This document shows, piece after piece, positions 52,483 to 61,907 of a DNA stretch of 64,000 nucleotides. Location: NCBI GenBank assembly GCA_029262895.1, contig JAJCYM010000043.1, positions 1 to 64,000 on the forward strand, in the 5' to 3' direction. Under the pieces are notes generated by a model that made no database searches, was not told the DNA's origin, and saw nothing but the letters and a program-made list of their open reading frames with translations. Position numbers and translations under genes: made by a program. This DNA comes from Roseivirga sp. (GTDB lineage: Bacteria > Bacteroidota > Bacteroidia > Cytophagales > Cyclobacteriaceae). Within the stretch, counting starts at the first letter, position 1, and the number at the start of each line of letters is the position of its first letter.

Positions 52483-53289
52483 TTAGTCTTTTGAGAGCTG
52501 GTTTTGAAGCGTTCTCTTAAAGGAGTTACTGATTCGTAGCCGGGTTTGATCTTTCATGATCAACCAGTGTTTTCCTTCCTTTTTAACAATGCTCTGAATA
52601 AATGCTTTGTTCACAACATGGGTTCGATGGACTTGGACAAAATTGTCAGGAAGCTTTTTGAGAACATTTTTAAGTGATTCACGAATCAGGTAAAATTTCC
52701 CCTCAGCGTATAGCTTAAGGTAGTGATCGAAGGTTTTAAGGAATTCAACTTTTTCAATTGGCAGCTGCCGACTTATACCATTGACAGAGACTAAAAATGA
52801 TTGGCTGTGTGGTAGTATTGATTGAGTCTTCTTTTTCTTCTTAAGGCCATGATAACTCACGTATGCGACTGACACATAAAAAAGAACAAGGAGGTGAAAG
52901 AAATTAATCATCAGCTTCTTTACTCCCGCAAATAGCTGGATTGAGGTGGTGTTTTCGGATAGAAGATAGAGGCCGATTTTGTTTAAGACTATATAAAGTC
53001 CAACAAAGCCGATAAACCCAATAATCCATATTGGAATTAGGGCTCTGGAATATTTTTGAGAGAACCCAATAGTGTGGTAGATGAATGGTGCCAAGAGTGC
53101 CATACCTCCGAAATTGATAAGCATGCGACCAATTTCGAATCCATAATCAAAAGAGAAACTCTGATTAGAGAGCCGGAAATATCGTTCGAGAAGAAAGGCA
53201 GAGCCTGCGAGGAGCATAAAGACAAGTGCCGTAAGACTCAGTCTAAGACTCGGTTCTTTGCTTAGATTTATTTTCGCAGTTAATGCCAT
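52483..53289 (-). CDS. Membrane-anchored LytTR-type transcriptional regulator
   Basis: The 268-residue product has four hydrophobic helices in the first 150 residues (for example LTALVFMLLAGSAFLLE). A cytoplasmic LytTR DNA-binding domain follows (about 165-265), with SFLVSVNGISRQLPIEKVEF, FVQVHRTHVVNKAFI and TRLRISNSFKRTL. There is no receiver domain, so it is a one-component, membrane-tethered regulator. It lies 15 bp after the DUF1080 lipoprotein gene on the same strand, which suggests co-transcription. The ATG is used; a GTG 9 bp upstream is possible. Confidence 0.88.
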   Translation of the reverse strand: MALTAKINLSKEPSLRLSLTALVFMLLAGSAFLLERYFRLSNQSFSFDYGFEIGRMLINFGGMALLAPFIYHTIGFSQKYSRALIPIWIIGFIGFVGLYIVLNKIGLYLLSENTTSIQLFAGVKKLMINFFHLLVLFYVSVAYVSYHGLKKKKKTQSILPHSQSFLVSVNGISRQLPIEKVEFLKTFDHYLKLYAEGKFYLIRESLKNVLKKLPDNFVQVHRTHVVNKAFIQSIVKKEGKHWLIMKDQTRLRISNSFKRTLQNQLSKD

Positions 53290-53304
53290 TAGCGGCACGT
53301 AGGT

Positions 53305-54036
53305 TTACTTTATTTCCCTAACGCGAATATTCCTGAAATAGATTTCATCGCCATGATCCTGAAGGCTTATATGGCCGACTTTACTTGCTCCCCAGGCAGG
53401 GCTGTTTCTCCATTTGCTTTTGGCCTTTCGAGCTAACCAATCTTCATCACCTTCCTGAAATTCAAGCACCTTTTCACCATTAAGCCAATGTTCCACATGG
53501 CCATTGTTATAGATCAATCTGATTTTGTTCCATTCCATATAGGGCTTTGGCTTTTTTGTTTCTGACGCCACATACATGTCATAGGAAGAGGCTACCATTT
53601 TGATCGGCTTTGTTTCACTTCTGGAGAATTCATCGTCCAAAATTTGATACTCTGGTCCTGTAGAGTAGTCATGTCCGAACTCTTCCGTTTCCACCACGTG
53701 GTACATCAAACCGCTATTTCCACCTTTGGCAATTTTATACTCCATCTCGAATTCGAAATTGCCGAATTTCTGGTTGGTCATAATAGAGCGGTTGAAACCG
53801 GTATTTGATTCCCCCGCACCTTGATTACAAGCGATTGCTCCATCCACCACCTTCCACCGGTCGGTAAAAGGTTCCGGACCGTACATCTGCCAGCCGTCAA
53901 GGGACTCTCCGTCAAACAGGATTATCCATTCACTTGAGGTTTCGGTTTCGGACTCTTTGTTTTTATTCCCTGAGCAAGAAATTATAACCAAAGAGAAGAG
54001 CAGGAGTAGAGTAGTTGAAATTCGGCTGTGATTCAT
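53305..54036 (-). CDS. DUF1080 (3-keto-disaccharide hydrolase-like) lipoprotein
   Basis: The 243-residue product has a lipoprotein signal ending VIISC. A concanavalin-like lectin/glucanase-type domain follows: IILFDGESLDGWQMYG, FGNFEFEMEYKIAKGGNSGL, GPEYQILDDEFS and WNKIRLIYNNGHVEHWLNG, all hallmarks of DUF1080. Members split 3-keto-disaccharides or bind sugars at the cell envelope. The usual acidic residues around GPEYQ are present. It is located between the serine hydrolase gene (same strand, 93-bp gap) and the LytTR gene. Confidence 0.9.
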   Translation of the reverse strand: MNHSRISTTLLLLFSLVIISCSGNKNKESETETSSEWIILFDGESLDGWQMYGPEPFTDRWKVVDGAIACNQGAGESNTGFNRSIMTNQKFGNFEFEMEYKIAKGGNSGLMYHVVETEEFGHDYSTGPEYQILDDEFSRSETKPIKMVASSYDMYVASETKKPKPYMEWNKIRLIYNNGHVEHWLNGEKVLEFQEGDEDWLARKAKSKWRNSPAWGASKVGHISLQDHGDEIYFRNIRVREIK

Positions 54037-54129
54037 ATGCGGTTTATCTTAAAAGACTAAGATAATAAATCGACAATGAGGCCAATCCATAAATTCACAC
54101 TAAATTATTAGGAGGTATACATTGACTTG

Positions 54130-55968
54130 TTAAAAGTTGTATCCAAGAAAATTCCAATAATAAAGCTCCCAATTAAAGACCACCATAAGAACGAAATACA
54201 GAACCAACCATGGCTTAGCTTTTGAATTTATTGATTTCCAGCTGCTCAACGCACTTTTTATAACCAAACCTAGCATTAGCAGACTGACTAAAGGCAGCGT
54301 AAATGTGAAGTAGAAAATAGTTGGTGTGGCGAATTCCAGTGCTCTTTGTAACATGGCTACGGTGATGATAAACGACAATAGAAAAAGCAGGTAAACGAAC
54401 GATTGCCATTGAATAAGCTTTCCGAGTGCAGTGCTAGCCTTTTTCCTGATGAATCTAAATAAGCCCCTGAATGAGATTACAAGGAAAGTGAGCAAGGCTA
54501 TTGCCAGAACAGCCGCATGAATCTGCTCATTTTTATACCACGGAAATTTCTCGAAGGAGTCAGACCTTCCAGGTAGAGCCAGGTATTTGACTTTGCCATT
54601 GTCATCTCTAATAAAAGCGATTGGAAATGAACCTGTTGCTGTATTGAATTGATCCTCTGATTGCAGATAAAATGTGCCCCCAAAGGCGGAAAGGGTTCCG
54701 TCTGAACCAGCTTTGACCTCTGCCTTGGACCGTCCAATATTGAATTGATAGATCAGTCTTTCGATTGATGTTTCGTTACGCCTATTCGTATAATAGGTGC
54801 CTTCATAATCCGTCATTGATTGAGTGGGGGTATTAAAGGTTGGTTTTTGGGCCGTTGGGGCAGCATACAACAGGTCCATGACATGGTTTGCAAATGTATT
54901 TCGAAAACCTCCTGAACCACCGTTATAGGCCACATAAATCCCGAGTTGCTCTTCGGGAACCAAGAGTAAATAGCTGATATGGTTTTGTCTGGTGCCGCCA
55001 TGAATTAAGGCTTTTTTGCCATTGTTTGCAGCTTCAAAAAAACCAAGTGCCCTGCCTGGCATTTCAGGGTGGTGCGTGAAATTCTGTTGGTGCATTAAGG
55101 ATATTGCTCCTTCAGTTAGCAGACTGTTGTTTTGGTAAAGCCCCTTATTCAAATGCGCAATCATAAAGTGTCCCATATCTTCCACTGTACTGATTAACAT
55201 GGAAGCTGGTACGGTTTGTACATGTTGAAATGGCTCACTCACCCATTGTGAGTTATTATTGGCGTAGGTTTTCGCCAAATGAGTTCCGTCCTCAAGAGAA
55301 AAGGAAGACTCATCCATATCCAGTATTGAGAAAATGTTTTTGGCTGCGTAATCTTCGAATCTTATTCCGCTCACTTCCTCCACAATAAGACCGGCCAAAG
55401 CAACCCCATGGTTGGAGTACGCGCCAATAGTTCCAGGCTTGAAAATCTGGGCTGGCATGTTTTTCTTTAGATAATCCCTAAGAGATAAAGCCTCTTGTGC
55501 ACTGGCTCGAACCCGATTAAAGCTTTGATCTTCAAGACCACTGGTATGCGTCAGCAATTGTCTTAAGGTTACCTTGAAGGGAACTTGAAATGACTTTAGG
55601 TATTGGTTTACATCAGTGTCTAAATCCAGTTTCCCGCCTTCGACCAGTTGCATCACAGCCGTGGCGGTGATTGGCTTGGCGTTTGACCCCATTAAAAACT
55701 GAGTAGTCTGTGGGTTTACCTGCTGCTTGGCCTCCAAATCAGCAAAGCCGGCACTGCCCATCAGGAAAATGCTATCTGCCTTTACTATGACATAAGCCAA
55801 TCCCGGAATACCATTGTTTGACATTTCCGAATCGAGTAAATAATCTATTTGTGATTTCATGGATTCCCTAGACCAAGGCTCTCGATCCTGAATCTGGGCC
55901 TCGGACAATGAAGTAAGAAAGCTCAGCAGAATGATAAGACTCGCTAAAGTTGTTGTTTTGAGTTGCAT
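54130..55968 (-). CDS. Beta-lactamase-family serine hydrolase with C-terminal membrane domain
   Basis: The 612-residue product has a signal peptide and a penicillin-binding-like fold. Its motifs are FLMGSNAKPIT (Ser95-x-x-Lys98), GAYSNHGVAL (Tyr184-Ser-Asn) and HGGTRQNH (third box, His-Gly-Gly). This is the class C/esterase EstB group, which acts on D-amino peptides or esters. After about residue 400 comes a beta domain, and the last 130 residues form about four transmembrane helices, so the catalytic part is anchored on the outside of the inner membrane. No partner is evident, although an AraC gene lies upstream on the same strand with a 66-bp gap. Confidence 0.88.
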   Translation of the reverse strand: MQLKTTTLASLIILLSFLTSLSEAQIQDREPWSRESMKSQIDYLLDSEMSNNGIPGLAYVIVKADSIFLMGSAGFADLEAKQQVNPQTTQFLMGSNAKPITATAVMQLVEGGKLDLDTDVNQYLKSFQVPFKVTLRQLLTHTSGLEDQSFNRVRASAQEALSLRDYLKKNMPAQIFKPGTIGAYSNHGVALAGLIVEEVSGIRFEDYAAKNIFSILDMDESSFSLEDGTHLAKTYANNNSQWVSEPFQHVQTVPASMLISTVEDMGHFMIAHLNKGLYQNNSLLTEGAISLMHQQNFTHHPEMPGRALGFFEAANNGKKALIHGGTRQNHISYLLLVPEEQLGIYVAYNGGSGGFRNTFANHVMDLLYAAPTAQKPTFNTPTQSMTDYEGTYYTNRRNETSIERLIYQFNIGRSKAEVKAGSDGTLSAFGGTFYLQSEDQFNTATGSFPIAFIRDDNGKVKYLALPGRSDSFEKFPWYKNEQIHAAVLAIALLTFLVISFRGLFRFIRKKASTALGKLIQWQSFVYLLFLLSFIITVAMLQRALEFATPTIFYFTFTLPLVSLLMLGLVIKSALSSWKSINSKAKPWLVLYFVLMVVFNWELYYWNFLGYNF

Positions 55969-56034
55969 GACTTTTTTGACCCAAAGGAGCGTTGGATTTA
56001 AGTCACTTTCGTCTCACTAAACGCAGTGAGACCT

Positions 56035-57168
56035 CTAATTCTCAGAAGCCCGGGCCTTAAATTCCTTAGGGGAAAGGCCGGTTTGTTCCTTGAAAATACG
56101 ATTGAAAGTGGCTTTAGAGTTGAATCCGGAGTCGAGTGCAATGCCGAGGATACTGAGATGCTTATACTGATCAGAAACGATGCGTTGCTTGACCTCTTCA
56201 ATGCGAAAGTCATTCACATAGGCATAGAAATTCTGTCCTAAGCCTTTATTGATGGCAACAGAGATGGAGCGGGCGTCTATATCAAGACGCTCTTCCAATT
56301 GCTTCAGGTTCAAAGTCGGGTCTAAGTAAAGCTGGTGTTCGGCCATCGCCTTATTAAGCTTTTCCACAATCGGTTGATGAATTTCAGGATTTGTCTGGAT
56401 AGCAATGGATTGAGAAATATCGATTACAAAACCCTTGTTATTATAAGTTTGTGCCTGCCTGAATCCACCAATACTTACCCAATAAATGGAGACTACAGAA
56501 GCAAAGTGCAGCAGCGTATCGTTGCTAAAGAGCCGACCGTCAGAAAACTCTTTACTGAAATCAATCAATATTTCGTAATCGACAATAACAAAGACCAGAG
56601 ATGGTAAAAATGAAATGGCGATCACCCATTGTATCTGCTTTATCCATTTCAAGGTTATGTTGTCTACCATAGACAGTTGCTGAACAATTTCTCGTCTGTA
56701 TTTGGTAATCAGTTTTAGTGCGAACCAGGTGTAGATGGCAATGGGTATTATTGCATAAATCTCCAGGGCTTCTGTGAAATTGTGCAGTTTGGGATAGGGG
56801 ATGCCTCTGCCCAAAATCAAATGGTAGATACTATGCAGGTAATTCAAGAGAATCGGAGCGAAATGCCAGAGTAATTTCCTTTCAAATTTCAGAGAAGTAT
56901 TGGTCAGGAATTTTATATAGAAATAGAAAGCCGGACCGATGGCATAGGTAAGAGAGAAAGGCAACCAGTGCAATGCCGGATACTGGTCATACCAATGTTG
57001 GTCAAGCACAAGTGATATAAACAAGGTAAAGGCTAAAGAGAAAATAAGCGCTGCCAGGAAATAATTGGCCTTCTTGTTTTCCTGTTTTGTCAGGATAAGA
57101 CAAATGAAGATCACAGCGTGGATGGAAGTGCTAATGATCAGGATATGAATCAGGCTCAGGGAACTCAC
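56035..57168 (-). CDS. AraC-family regulator with N-terminal membrane domain
   Basis: The 377-residue product has about seven hydrophobic helices in the first 245 residues and an AraC DNA-binding domain in the last 100. That domain includes LEERLDIDARSISVAINKGL, FYAYVNDFRIEEVKQRI and ALDSGFNSKATFNRIFKEQTGLSPKEF (two helix-turn-helix units). The start is GTG because no in-frame ATG exists near the first helix. Such fusions are common in Bacteroidota and probably sense a membrane or external ligand. The gene precedes the serine hydrolase, a plausible target. Confidence 0.9.
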   Translation of the reverse strand: MSSLSLIHILIISTSIHAVIFICLILTKQENKKANYFLAALIFSLAFTLFISLVLDQHWYDQYPALHWLPFSLTYAIGPAFYFYIKFLTNTSLKFERKLLWHFAPILLNYLHSIYHLILGRGIPYPKLHNFTEALEIYAIIPIAIYTWFALKLITKYRREIVQQLSMVDNITLKWIKQIQWVIAISFLPSLVFVIVDYEILIDFSKEFSDGRLFSNDTLLHFASVVSIYWVSIGGFRQAQTYNNKGFVIDISQSIAIQTNPEIHQPIVEKLNKAMAEHQLYLDPTLNLKQLEERLDIDARSISVAINKGLGQNFYAYVNDFRIEEVKQRIVSDQYKHLSILGIALDSGFNSKATFNRIFKEQTGLSPKEFKARASEN

Positions 57169-57314
57169 GGTTAAAAGTAATTGATTCTATGTGAAAAAGG
57201 CACCTGTGAGGTGCCTGCCTGAAGGCATAGCCGGACTAACTTTTGAATTGCGAAGAATTAGATGTTTTCCTCTACTGGTTTGGTCAAAACAAATTAGTAT
57301 GGAAATATTTGAAA

Positions 57315-57539
57315 TCAATTTTTGGAGTAGGACTCAAGATAGCCACAGGATGTGCATCGATAAGTTTCAACCGTGTAATCCAATTTGCCTTTCAGTTTAA
57401 TACCCCTCCAAAGACTTGGCTCAGGCGAACCTTCTATCCAAGTAGTGGTTGTCAATTGTTCACGTCCATGAGTGAAATCTGCAATGAAGCCTTTTGTCAT
57501 TCCTTTATTACATTTCGAGCACTTTATTGATTTTTCCAT
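57315..57539 (-). CDS. Zinc-ribbon-type small protein (DUF6487-like)
   Basis: The 74-residue product has two CxxC pairs: CSKCNKGM near the N-terminus and CTSCGYLE near the C-terminus, with W-x-E-G in the middle. This resembles the PF20097 (DUF6487) pattern, a putative zinc ribbon of unknown role. The ATG is chosen because it precedes the first CxxC at the usual distance; a longer frame starts 48 bp upstream. A decayed copy of its C-terminal part lies about 4.3 kb away at 61804-61878. Confidence 0.75.
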   Translation of the reverse strand: MEKSIKCSKCNKGMTKGFIADFTHGREQLTTTTWIEGSPEPSLWRGIKLKGKLDYTVETYRCTSCGYLESYSKN

Positions 57540-57755
57540 TTTATTGTATTCATCCAATTGTCGCGTGTCGCATGTGCTTTTTAGCAATAATTGCAGGTTG
57601 CGAAGTAAAGAAAATTTTAAAGCCTCAACGATTTAGGGCTCAATGTTAATCCTTTTTTCACGTAATTATGTGAGAACCACAAGGGTTGATCCAACCTTTC
57701 ATGCCTTTGTTTTGTCTTCAACAGGTAAAAAGCGGTAAGCGATTTTCAGGCTAAG

Positions 57756-59114
57756 TCAAACCAATCGTTTCTTTTTCCATGCGCCTGTTTTAAACCAGAT
57801 AAAGGTGATGATAGCCGGAAGTACGTAAGAAACCGGGAATGACCACCAAATGCCCAGGTAGTTCATGGACTCCATTCTGGATACTATCCAGGCAAAAGGA
57901 AATTGAATTACCCAAATACCAATAATAGTCAGCAGCATCGATTGCATGGTATTACCTGAGCCCCTAAAGGCACCAATCATAGCGAGTTGGGCGCCCATAA
58001 AGCCAAAAGTAGGGGCTGTGATTTGTATAAAGGAAACACCCATGCCTACCACCTCATCACTGCCATTTAAAAAGGTGCGCACGATGGGTTCAGCAAAAAC
58101 AAAGAAGCCAATACCAATTAAGCTCATTGAGCAGAAAGCAATAATGGCTGCGTAGTTTGTGGTACGTTCTGCTCGATGCATTTTTTGCGCCCCAATATTC
58201 TGACCAACAAGGGTGGAGGTGGCCCGAAGAAGTCCAAGTCCGACAATGACAACAAAGCTTATTAGTCGTGCTCCAACGCCATAGGCAGCTAACACCTCCG
58301 TTCCAAATTTTGCAGCTATGCCTGTCATAAGGGTAAGGCCCAGGGCACGGGCAGAAATCTCTAATGACGAAGGCATACCTAGCTTAAAGGCGCTTTTGAG
58401 TAAAGGGAGGTCAAATTTGAATTTTTTTAATGTGAGCTTAAAATCTGTTTTACCATAGAACAGAACGTAAAGGCCGAGTATGGCAGAAAGGCAGAGGGTG
58501 GCCAGCGTAGAGTAGGCGGCTCCGGCAACACCATAGGCCGGGATTGGCCCCCAGCCATAGATAAATAGAGGATCGAGCAGAAAGTTCAAGCTCAAACTCA
58601 GGGCGTTGATGTAGAGCGGGATACGTACCTCGCCAACTCCCCTTAGCAGGGACTGAAACATAATAAAGCTAAAGTTGAAGACCAGGCTTACAAAAATGAT
58701 TCTCTGAAAGAGGTTGGCTTCTGCAAATATTTCCTGTTCTACGCCCAGCCAGTGTAATATTTGTGGGGAAAGCATATATGCCACTGCTGACAACACCACC
58801 GACATAAGCAGCACCATAATCAAAGATTGAATGGCAACATGGTTAACCATTTTTAACTTCTTAGCACCAGCATATTGTGCCACTAGAATAGTGCCAGCAA
58901 AGGCGAAGCCCGAACTCAGTGAAATCATCAAAAAGTTGACAGGATAACTTACCGAAACAGCCGCCACGGCATTGGTCCCTAATCGGCCTACCCAAAAGGC
59001 GTCCACCAATTGATAGCCCGTTTGAAGCAGATTGGCCCCGATAATAGGGAAGGAGAGGGCAATTAGTGCCTTAAGGATACTGCCTTCGGTAAGAGATTTT
59101 TTATCACGCTTCAT
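57756..59114 (-). CDS. MATE-family multidrug efflux transporter
   Basis: The 452-residue product has about 12 helices with the two-fold MATE pattern: ILKALIALSFPIIGANLLQT, VDAFWVGRLG, and NFLLDPLFIYGWGPIPAYGV. It also has GSGNTMQSMLL in the second half. It probably exports organic cations using Na+ or H+. The ATG gives MKRDKKSLTEGS, the usual N-terminus; a longer frame starts 57 bp further upstream. A perfect 14-bp hairpin lies 180 bp upstream, between it and the divergent permease gene. Confidence 0.92.
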   Translation of the reverse strand: MKRDKKSLTEGSILKALIALSFPIIGANLLQTGYQLVDAFWVGRLGTNAVAAVSVSYPVNFLMISLSSGFAFAGTILVAQYAGAKKLKMVNHVAIQSLIMVLLMSVVLSAVAYMLSPQILHWLGVEQEIFAEANLFQRIIFVSLVFNFSFIMFQSLLRGVGEVRIPLYINALSLSLNFLLDPLFIYGWGPIPAYGVAGAAYSTLATLCLSAILGLYVLFYGKTDFKLTLKKFKFDLPLLKSAFKLGMPSSLEISARALGLTLMTGIAAKFGTEVLAAYGVGARLISFVVIVGLGLLRATSTLVGQNIGAQKMHRAERTTNYAAIIAFCSMSLIGIGFFVFAEPIVRTFLNGSDEVVGMGVSFIQITAPTFGFMGAQLAMIGAFRGSGNTMQSMLLTIIGIWVIQFPFAWIVSRMESMNYLGIWWSFPVSYVLPAIITFIWFKTGAWKKKRLV

Positions 59115-59294
59115 TGGCAGGAGCGAATGTAGCAAGTATCTCAAGAAGGACAGCTTGAAAATTTCATTCATGATCACCTTGGTTTGGACGACCTTATATA
59201 AACTTCGATGGGGTTTACCCTACAACAAACCCTTGGCATTTTGATCGGAGCACAAATTTGAGTGTAACCATCCTGAAAATTCGAGGTGCTAACT

Positions 59295-59325
59295 AGTACA
59301 TGCAGTCTAAAAGACTGCATGTACT
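59295..59325. other. Perfect 14-bp hairpin between divergent genes
   Basis: The arms AGTACATGCAGTCT and AGACTGCATGTACT are exact inverse repeats around AAA, followed on the plus strand by ATCTTTTTAAC. It looks like an intrinsic terminator, but no gene ends here: it lies between the MATE start and the permease start, 29 bp before the permease ATG. It may be an attenuator in the permease leader or a strong protein-binding site. Confidence 0.65.
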
Positions 59326-59353
59326 ATCTTTTTAACATAACCCTAAGCTGCTG

Positions 59354-61720
59354 ATGATCCGAAAAAGCCTCAAAAACACGATCAGGAACCTTTATTCAAG
59401 AAGAAGATTTACAGTCATTAACATAGTTGGCATTGCAATAGGCTTATCGACTTGCATGCTGATCACCTTATGGGTTCTGGACGAAACATCTTTTGATCGA
59501 TTTCATGAAGATATGGATCAAATCCATGCGGTCTATTGGACGGGAACATATGGCAATGGTACGATCGGTTCTGGAACCTCTCAACCGGTTAAGCTGAAGG
59601 CGGCCTTAGAAGAATACCCTGAATTTGAAAAAGTGACACGGATCAAAGTCGATCCGGAGTTCCAACTGGCTGTAGGAGAAAATAGATTTAAGCCAATGGG
59701 TATCTACGCGGACAAGGAGTTTCTTGAAATATTTGACTTTGAGCTTATTTATGGTAGTCTAAATACTGCTTCTCTTGAAACGGCTAATAACCTAATCTTG
59801 ACTGAGAGCATGGCCAAGAAATTATTCGGACGTGCTGATGTAGTCGATGAGCCTGTACGTATTGATAATAAATATGAAGCCCTTGTGAGCGCTGTGGTTG
59901 CAGACCCACCTAGGAATACCCAGTTTCAATTCGAGTATTTCGCTTCTATGGAAGATTGGACGAGCACCAGATCCTGGACAAATAGTTGGGGCAATGGCAC
60001 TGTCAAGATTTTTGCAAAAACGATCCCAAACACCGATCTGGAGATGCTGAATACGAAGATTAAGGGAGTAGTTAAAGCAAATGATGAAAATGCGATAAGG
60101 GAACCATTTTTGAAGCCTTTTGGCGATACATACCTCTATAATAAGTATGAAGGGGGAAAAGTAGTTGGGGGAAGAATTGAGTACGTTCGTTTATTCGCGA
60201 TCGTGGCCTTACTGGTTATCTTTATTGCCTGCATCAATTATGTGAATCTCTCAATGGCGGAATCGTTTCGAAGAGCGAAGGAGGTAGGCATAAGAAAAGT
60301 GATTGGTGCTTCAAGAGGCAGGCTACTACGCCAGTTTTTGTTAGAATCCAGTCTTACCGTATTGGCCGGAGCAATTTTATCCATTATTGCCATAGTACTT
60401 TTCATACCATATTTCAATGAGCTAACCGGCAAAGCAATTGGGCTAACGGATTTGGGAATAGAGTTGATAATCTCTTTTGGCGCACTGATAGTTTTTACTG
60501 CCTTAATTGCTGGTATTTATCCTTCTCTTGTACTAATGAGTTTCAAAACCCTATCGGCCTTAAAAGGCAAGGTGGACAGGAAAGGAAGTGGTTTTGGAAG
60601 ATTGGTGAGCAAGGGACTTGTCGTATTCCAGTTTGTAATAGCCGGTATATTGATTTTTGCGATGCTAATTGTTAATCGCCAGCTCGAATTTGTATTTGAT
60701 AATCAGCAAAACCTTGATCGAACAGATGTGGTGGTGATGAACAATCATAACGATATGGTCCAACGGCACTACGAGCAATATCGCTCTGAGCTATTAACCG
60801 ATCCAAGTATTGAGCATGTTGTAGCTATTGGACAACACCCTATAAACATCACCAATGATACCAACGGTTCAGATTGGGAAGGAAAAAATACATTGGATGA
60901 TGATGTCACATTCAAGGTCTTTTTTAGTTCACCCGATTTTGTGCCAGCCATGGATTTAAGTTTAGTTGATGGAAGAAATTTTTCACGAGAAGTGATTGGG
61001 GATACTACAAACTTCATATTGAATGAAGCGGCCATCAGAGCAATGGGAATCGAAAACCCCATTGGTAAGAACTTTCAGGTCTTTGGTATCTCTGGTAAAA
61101 TCATCGGTGTGGTGAAAGATTTTCACTTGAATTCGATGCACGAAGCGATTGACCCGTTGGTCTTGGCGAATCGCACGAATTTCACTAACAATATTATGGT
61201 TAAAACAGCAGCCGGACAAACGAAACGTGCCTTGGAAGTTATGGAGCAGGTTTATTTGGAAATCATGCCGGGTCAGGTGTTTGACTACGATTTTTTGGAA
61301 GATTCCTACAGCAATCTTTATCGAAGCGAACTGGTCATCAACGACCTATCCAGAAATTTTGGAATCATTACAATATTAATTTCTTGTCTTGGACTTTTCG
61401 GAATCACCTCAATAAATGCCGAACGGGGAGTTAAAGAGATTGGAATAAGGAAGGTACTTGGTGCTACGCTTAGCCAAACCCTAATCCGATTTTCAGGCAG
61501 GGCTTTGATTATGCCGTTAATCGCCTCATTGATTACAACACCAATAGCTTATTTGGTCATGCAGCAGTGGCTGGAAACGTTCGCCTACCATATTAAGATC
61601 GAAGTATGGCATTTAGCCGTTGTAACGGTTAGTACCTTATTAATATCGTGGCTCACGGTGAGTCTAATTGCGCTAAGGGCTGCCAAGAGTAATCCTGTGG
61701 AAGCCTTAAGGCTGGAATAA
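59354..61720 (+). CDS. FtsX/MacB-type ABC transporter permease
   Basis: The 788-residue product has an N-terminal helix (FTVINIVGIAIGLSTCMLIT), a periplasmic MacB-like domain, and three helices with FtsX core EVGIRKVIGASRGRLLRQFL (about residues 310-335). A second half repeats this with GVKEIGIRKVLGATLSQTLI and ends SNPVEALRLE, typical of the family. It needs an ATPase partner, which is not in the window. Bacteroidota carry many such permeases, often for lipoprotein or antimicrobial export. The 14-bp hairpin precedes its start. Confidence 0.93.
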   Translation: MIRKSLKNTIRNLYSRRRFTVINIVGIAIGLSTCMLITLWVLDETSFDRFHEDMDQIHAVYWTGTYGNGTIGSGTSQPVKLKAALEEYPEFEKVTRIKVDPEFQLAVGENRFKPMGIYADKEFLEIFDFELIYGSLNTASLETANNLILTESMAKKLFGRADVVDEPVRIDNKYEALVSAVVADPPRNTQFQFEYFASMEDWTSTRSWTNSWGNGTVKIFAKTIPNTDLEMLNTKIKGVVKANDENAIREPFLKPFGDTYLYNKYEGGKVVGGRIEYVRLFAIVALLVIFIACINYVNLSMAESFRRAKEVGIRKVIGASRGRLLRQFLLESSLTVLAGAILSIIAIVLFIPYFNELTGKAIGLTDLGIELIISFGALIVFTALIAGIYPSLVLMSFKTLSALKGKVDRKGSGFGRLVSKGLVVFQFVIAGILIFAMLIVNRQLEFVFDNQQNLDRTDVVVMNNHNDMVQRHYEQYRSELLTDPSIEHVVAIGQHPINITNDTNGSDWEGKNTLDDDVTFKVFFSSPDFVPAMDLSLVDGRNFSREVIGDTTNFILNEAAIRAMGIENPIGKNFQVFGISGKIIGVVKDFHLNSMHEAIDPLVLANRTNFTNNIMVKTAAGQTKRALEVMEQVYLEIMPGQVFDYDFLEDSYSNLYRSELVINDLSRNFGIITILISCLGLFGITSINAERGVKEIGIRKVLGATLSQTLIRFSGRALIMPLIASLITTPIAYLVMQQWLETFAYHIKIEVWHLAVVTVSTLLISWLTVSLIALRAAKSNPVEALRLE

Positions 61721-61803
61721 GAACCTTGGTCTCATTTAAAAGCTCGAAAGCCTTATAACCTTAACACCAAGCCTTGATAAATTTGAAGGGTCTTTAATGT
61801 ACA

Positions 61804-61878
61804 TTATCCGTTAGCATATGATTCCTGATATCAGCACGATGTGCATCTATGGGTTTCAACAGAATACATGGATTTTTG
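61804..61878 (-). pseudogene. Decayed copy of the zinc-ribbon gene
   Basis: On the minus strand a frame reads YSVETHRCTSC, a stop codon, then YQESYANG and a stop. The intact gene at 57315-57539 has YTVETYRCTSCGYLESYSKN. DNA over about 41 bp agrees at about 31 positions. The copy has lost its N-terminal half and has a TGA in place of the Gly codon, so it is not functional. It lies just after the permease gene and before the helicase operon. Confidence 0.65.
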
Positions 61879-61907
61879 CCCTAGTTGGTTTTGTCATCAA
61901 CGATCTT

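Noticed and set aside
57243-57530. 95-codon plus-strand open frame over the zinc-ribbon gene
   Set aside because: The opposite strand encodes paired CxxC motifs that recur in a decayed second copy, so the minus-strand gene is the real one.
57684-57696. GGTTG-ATC-CAACC hairpin between the zinc-ribbon and MATE genes
   Set aside because: Short stem with a bulge and no T-tract on either strand; position does not match a gene end closely.
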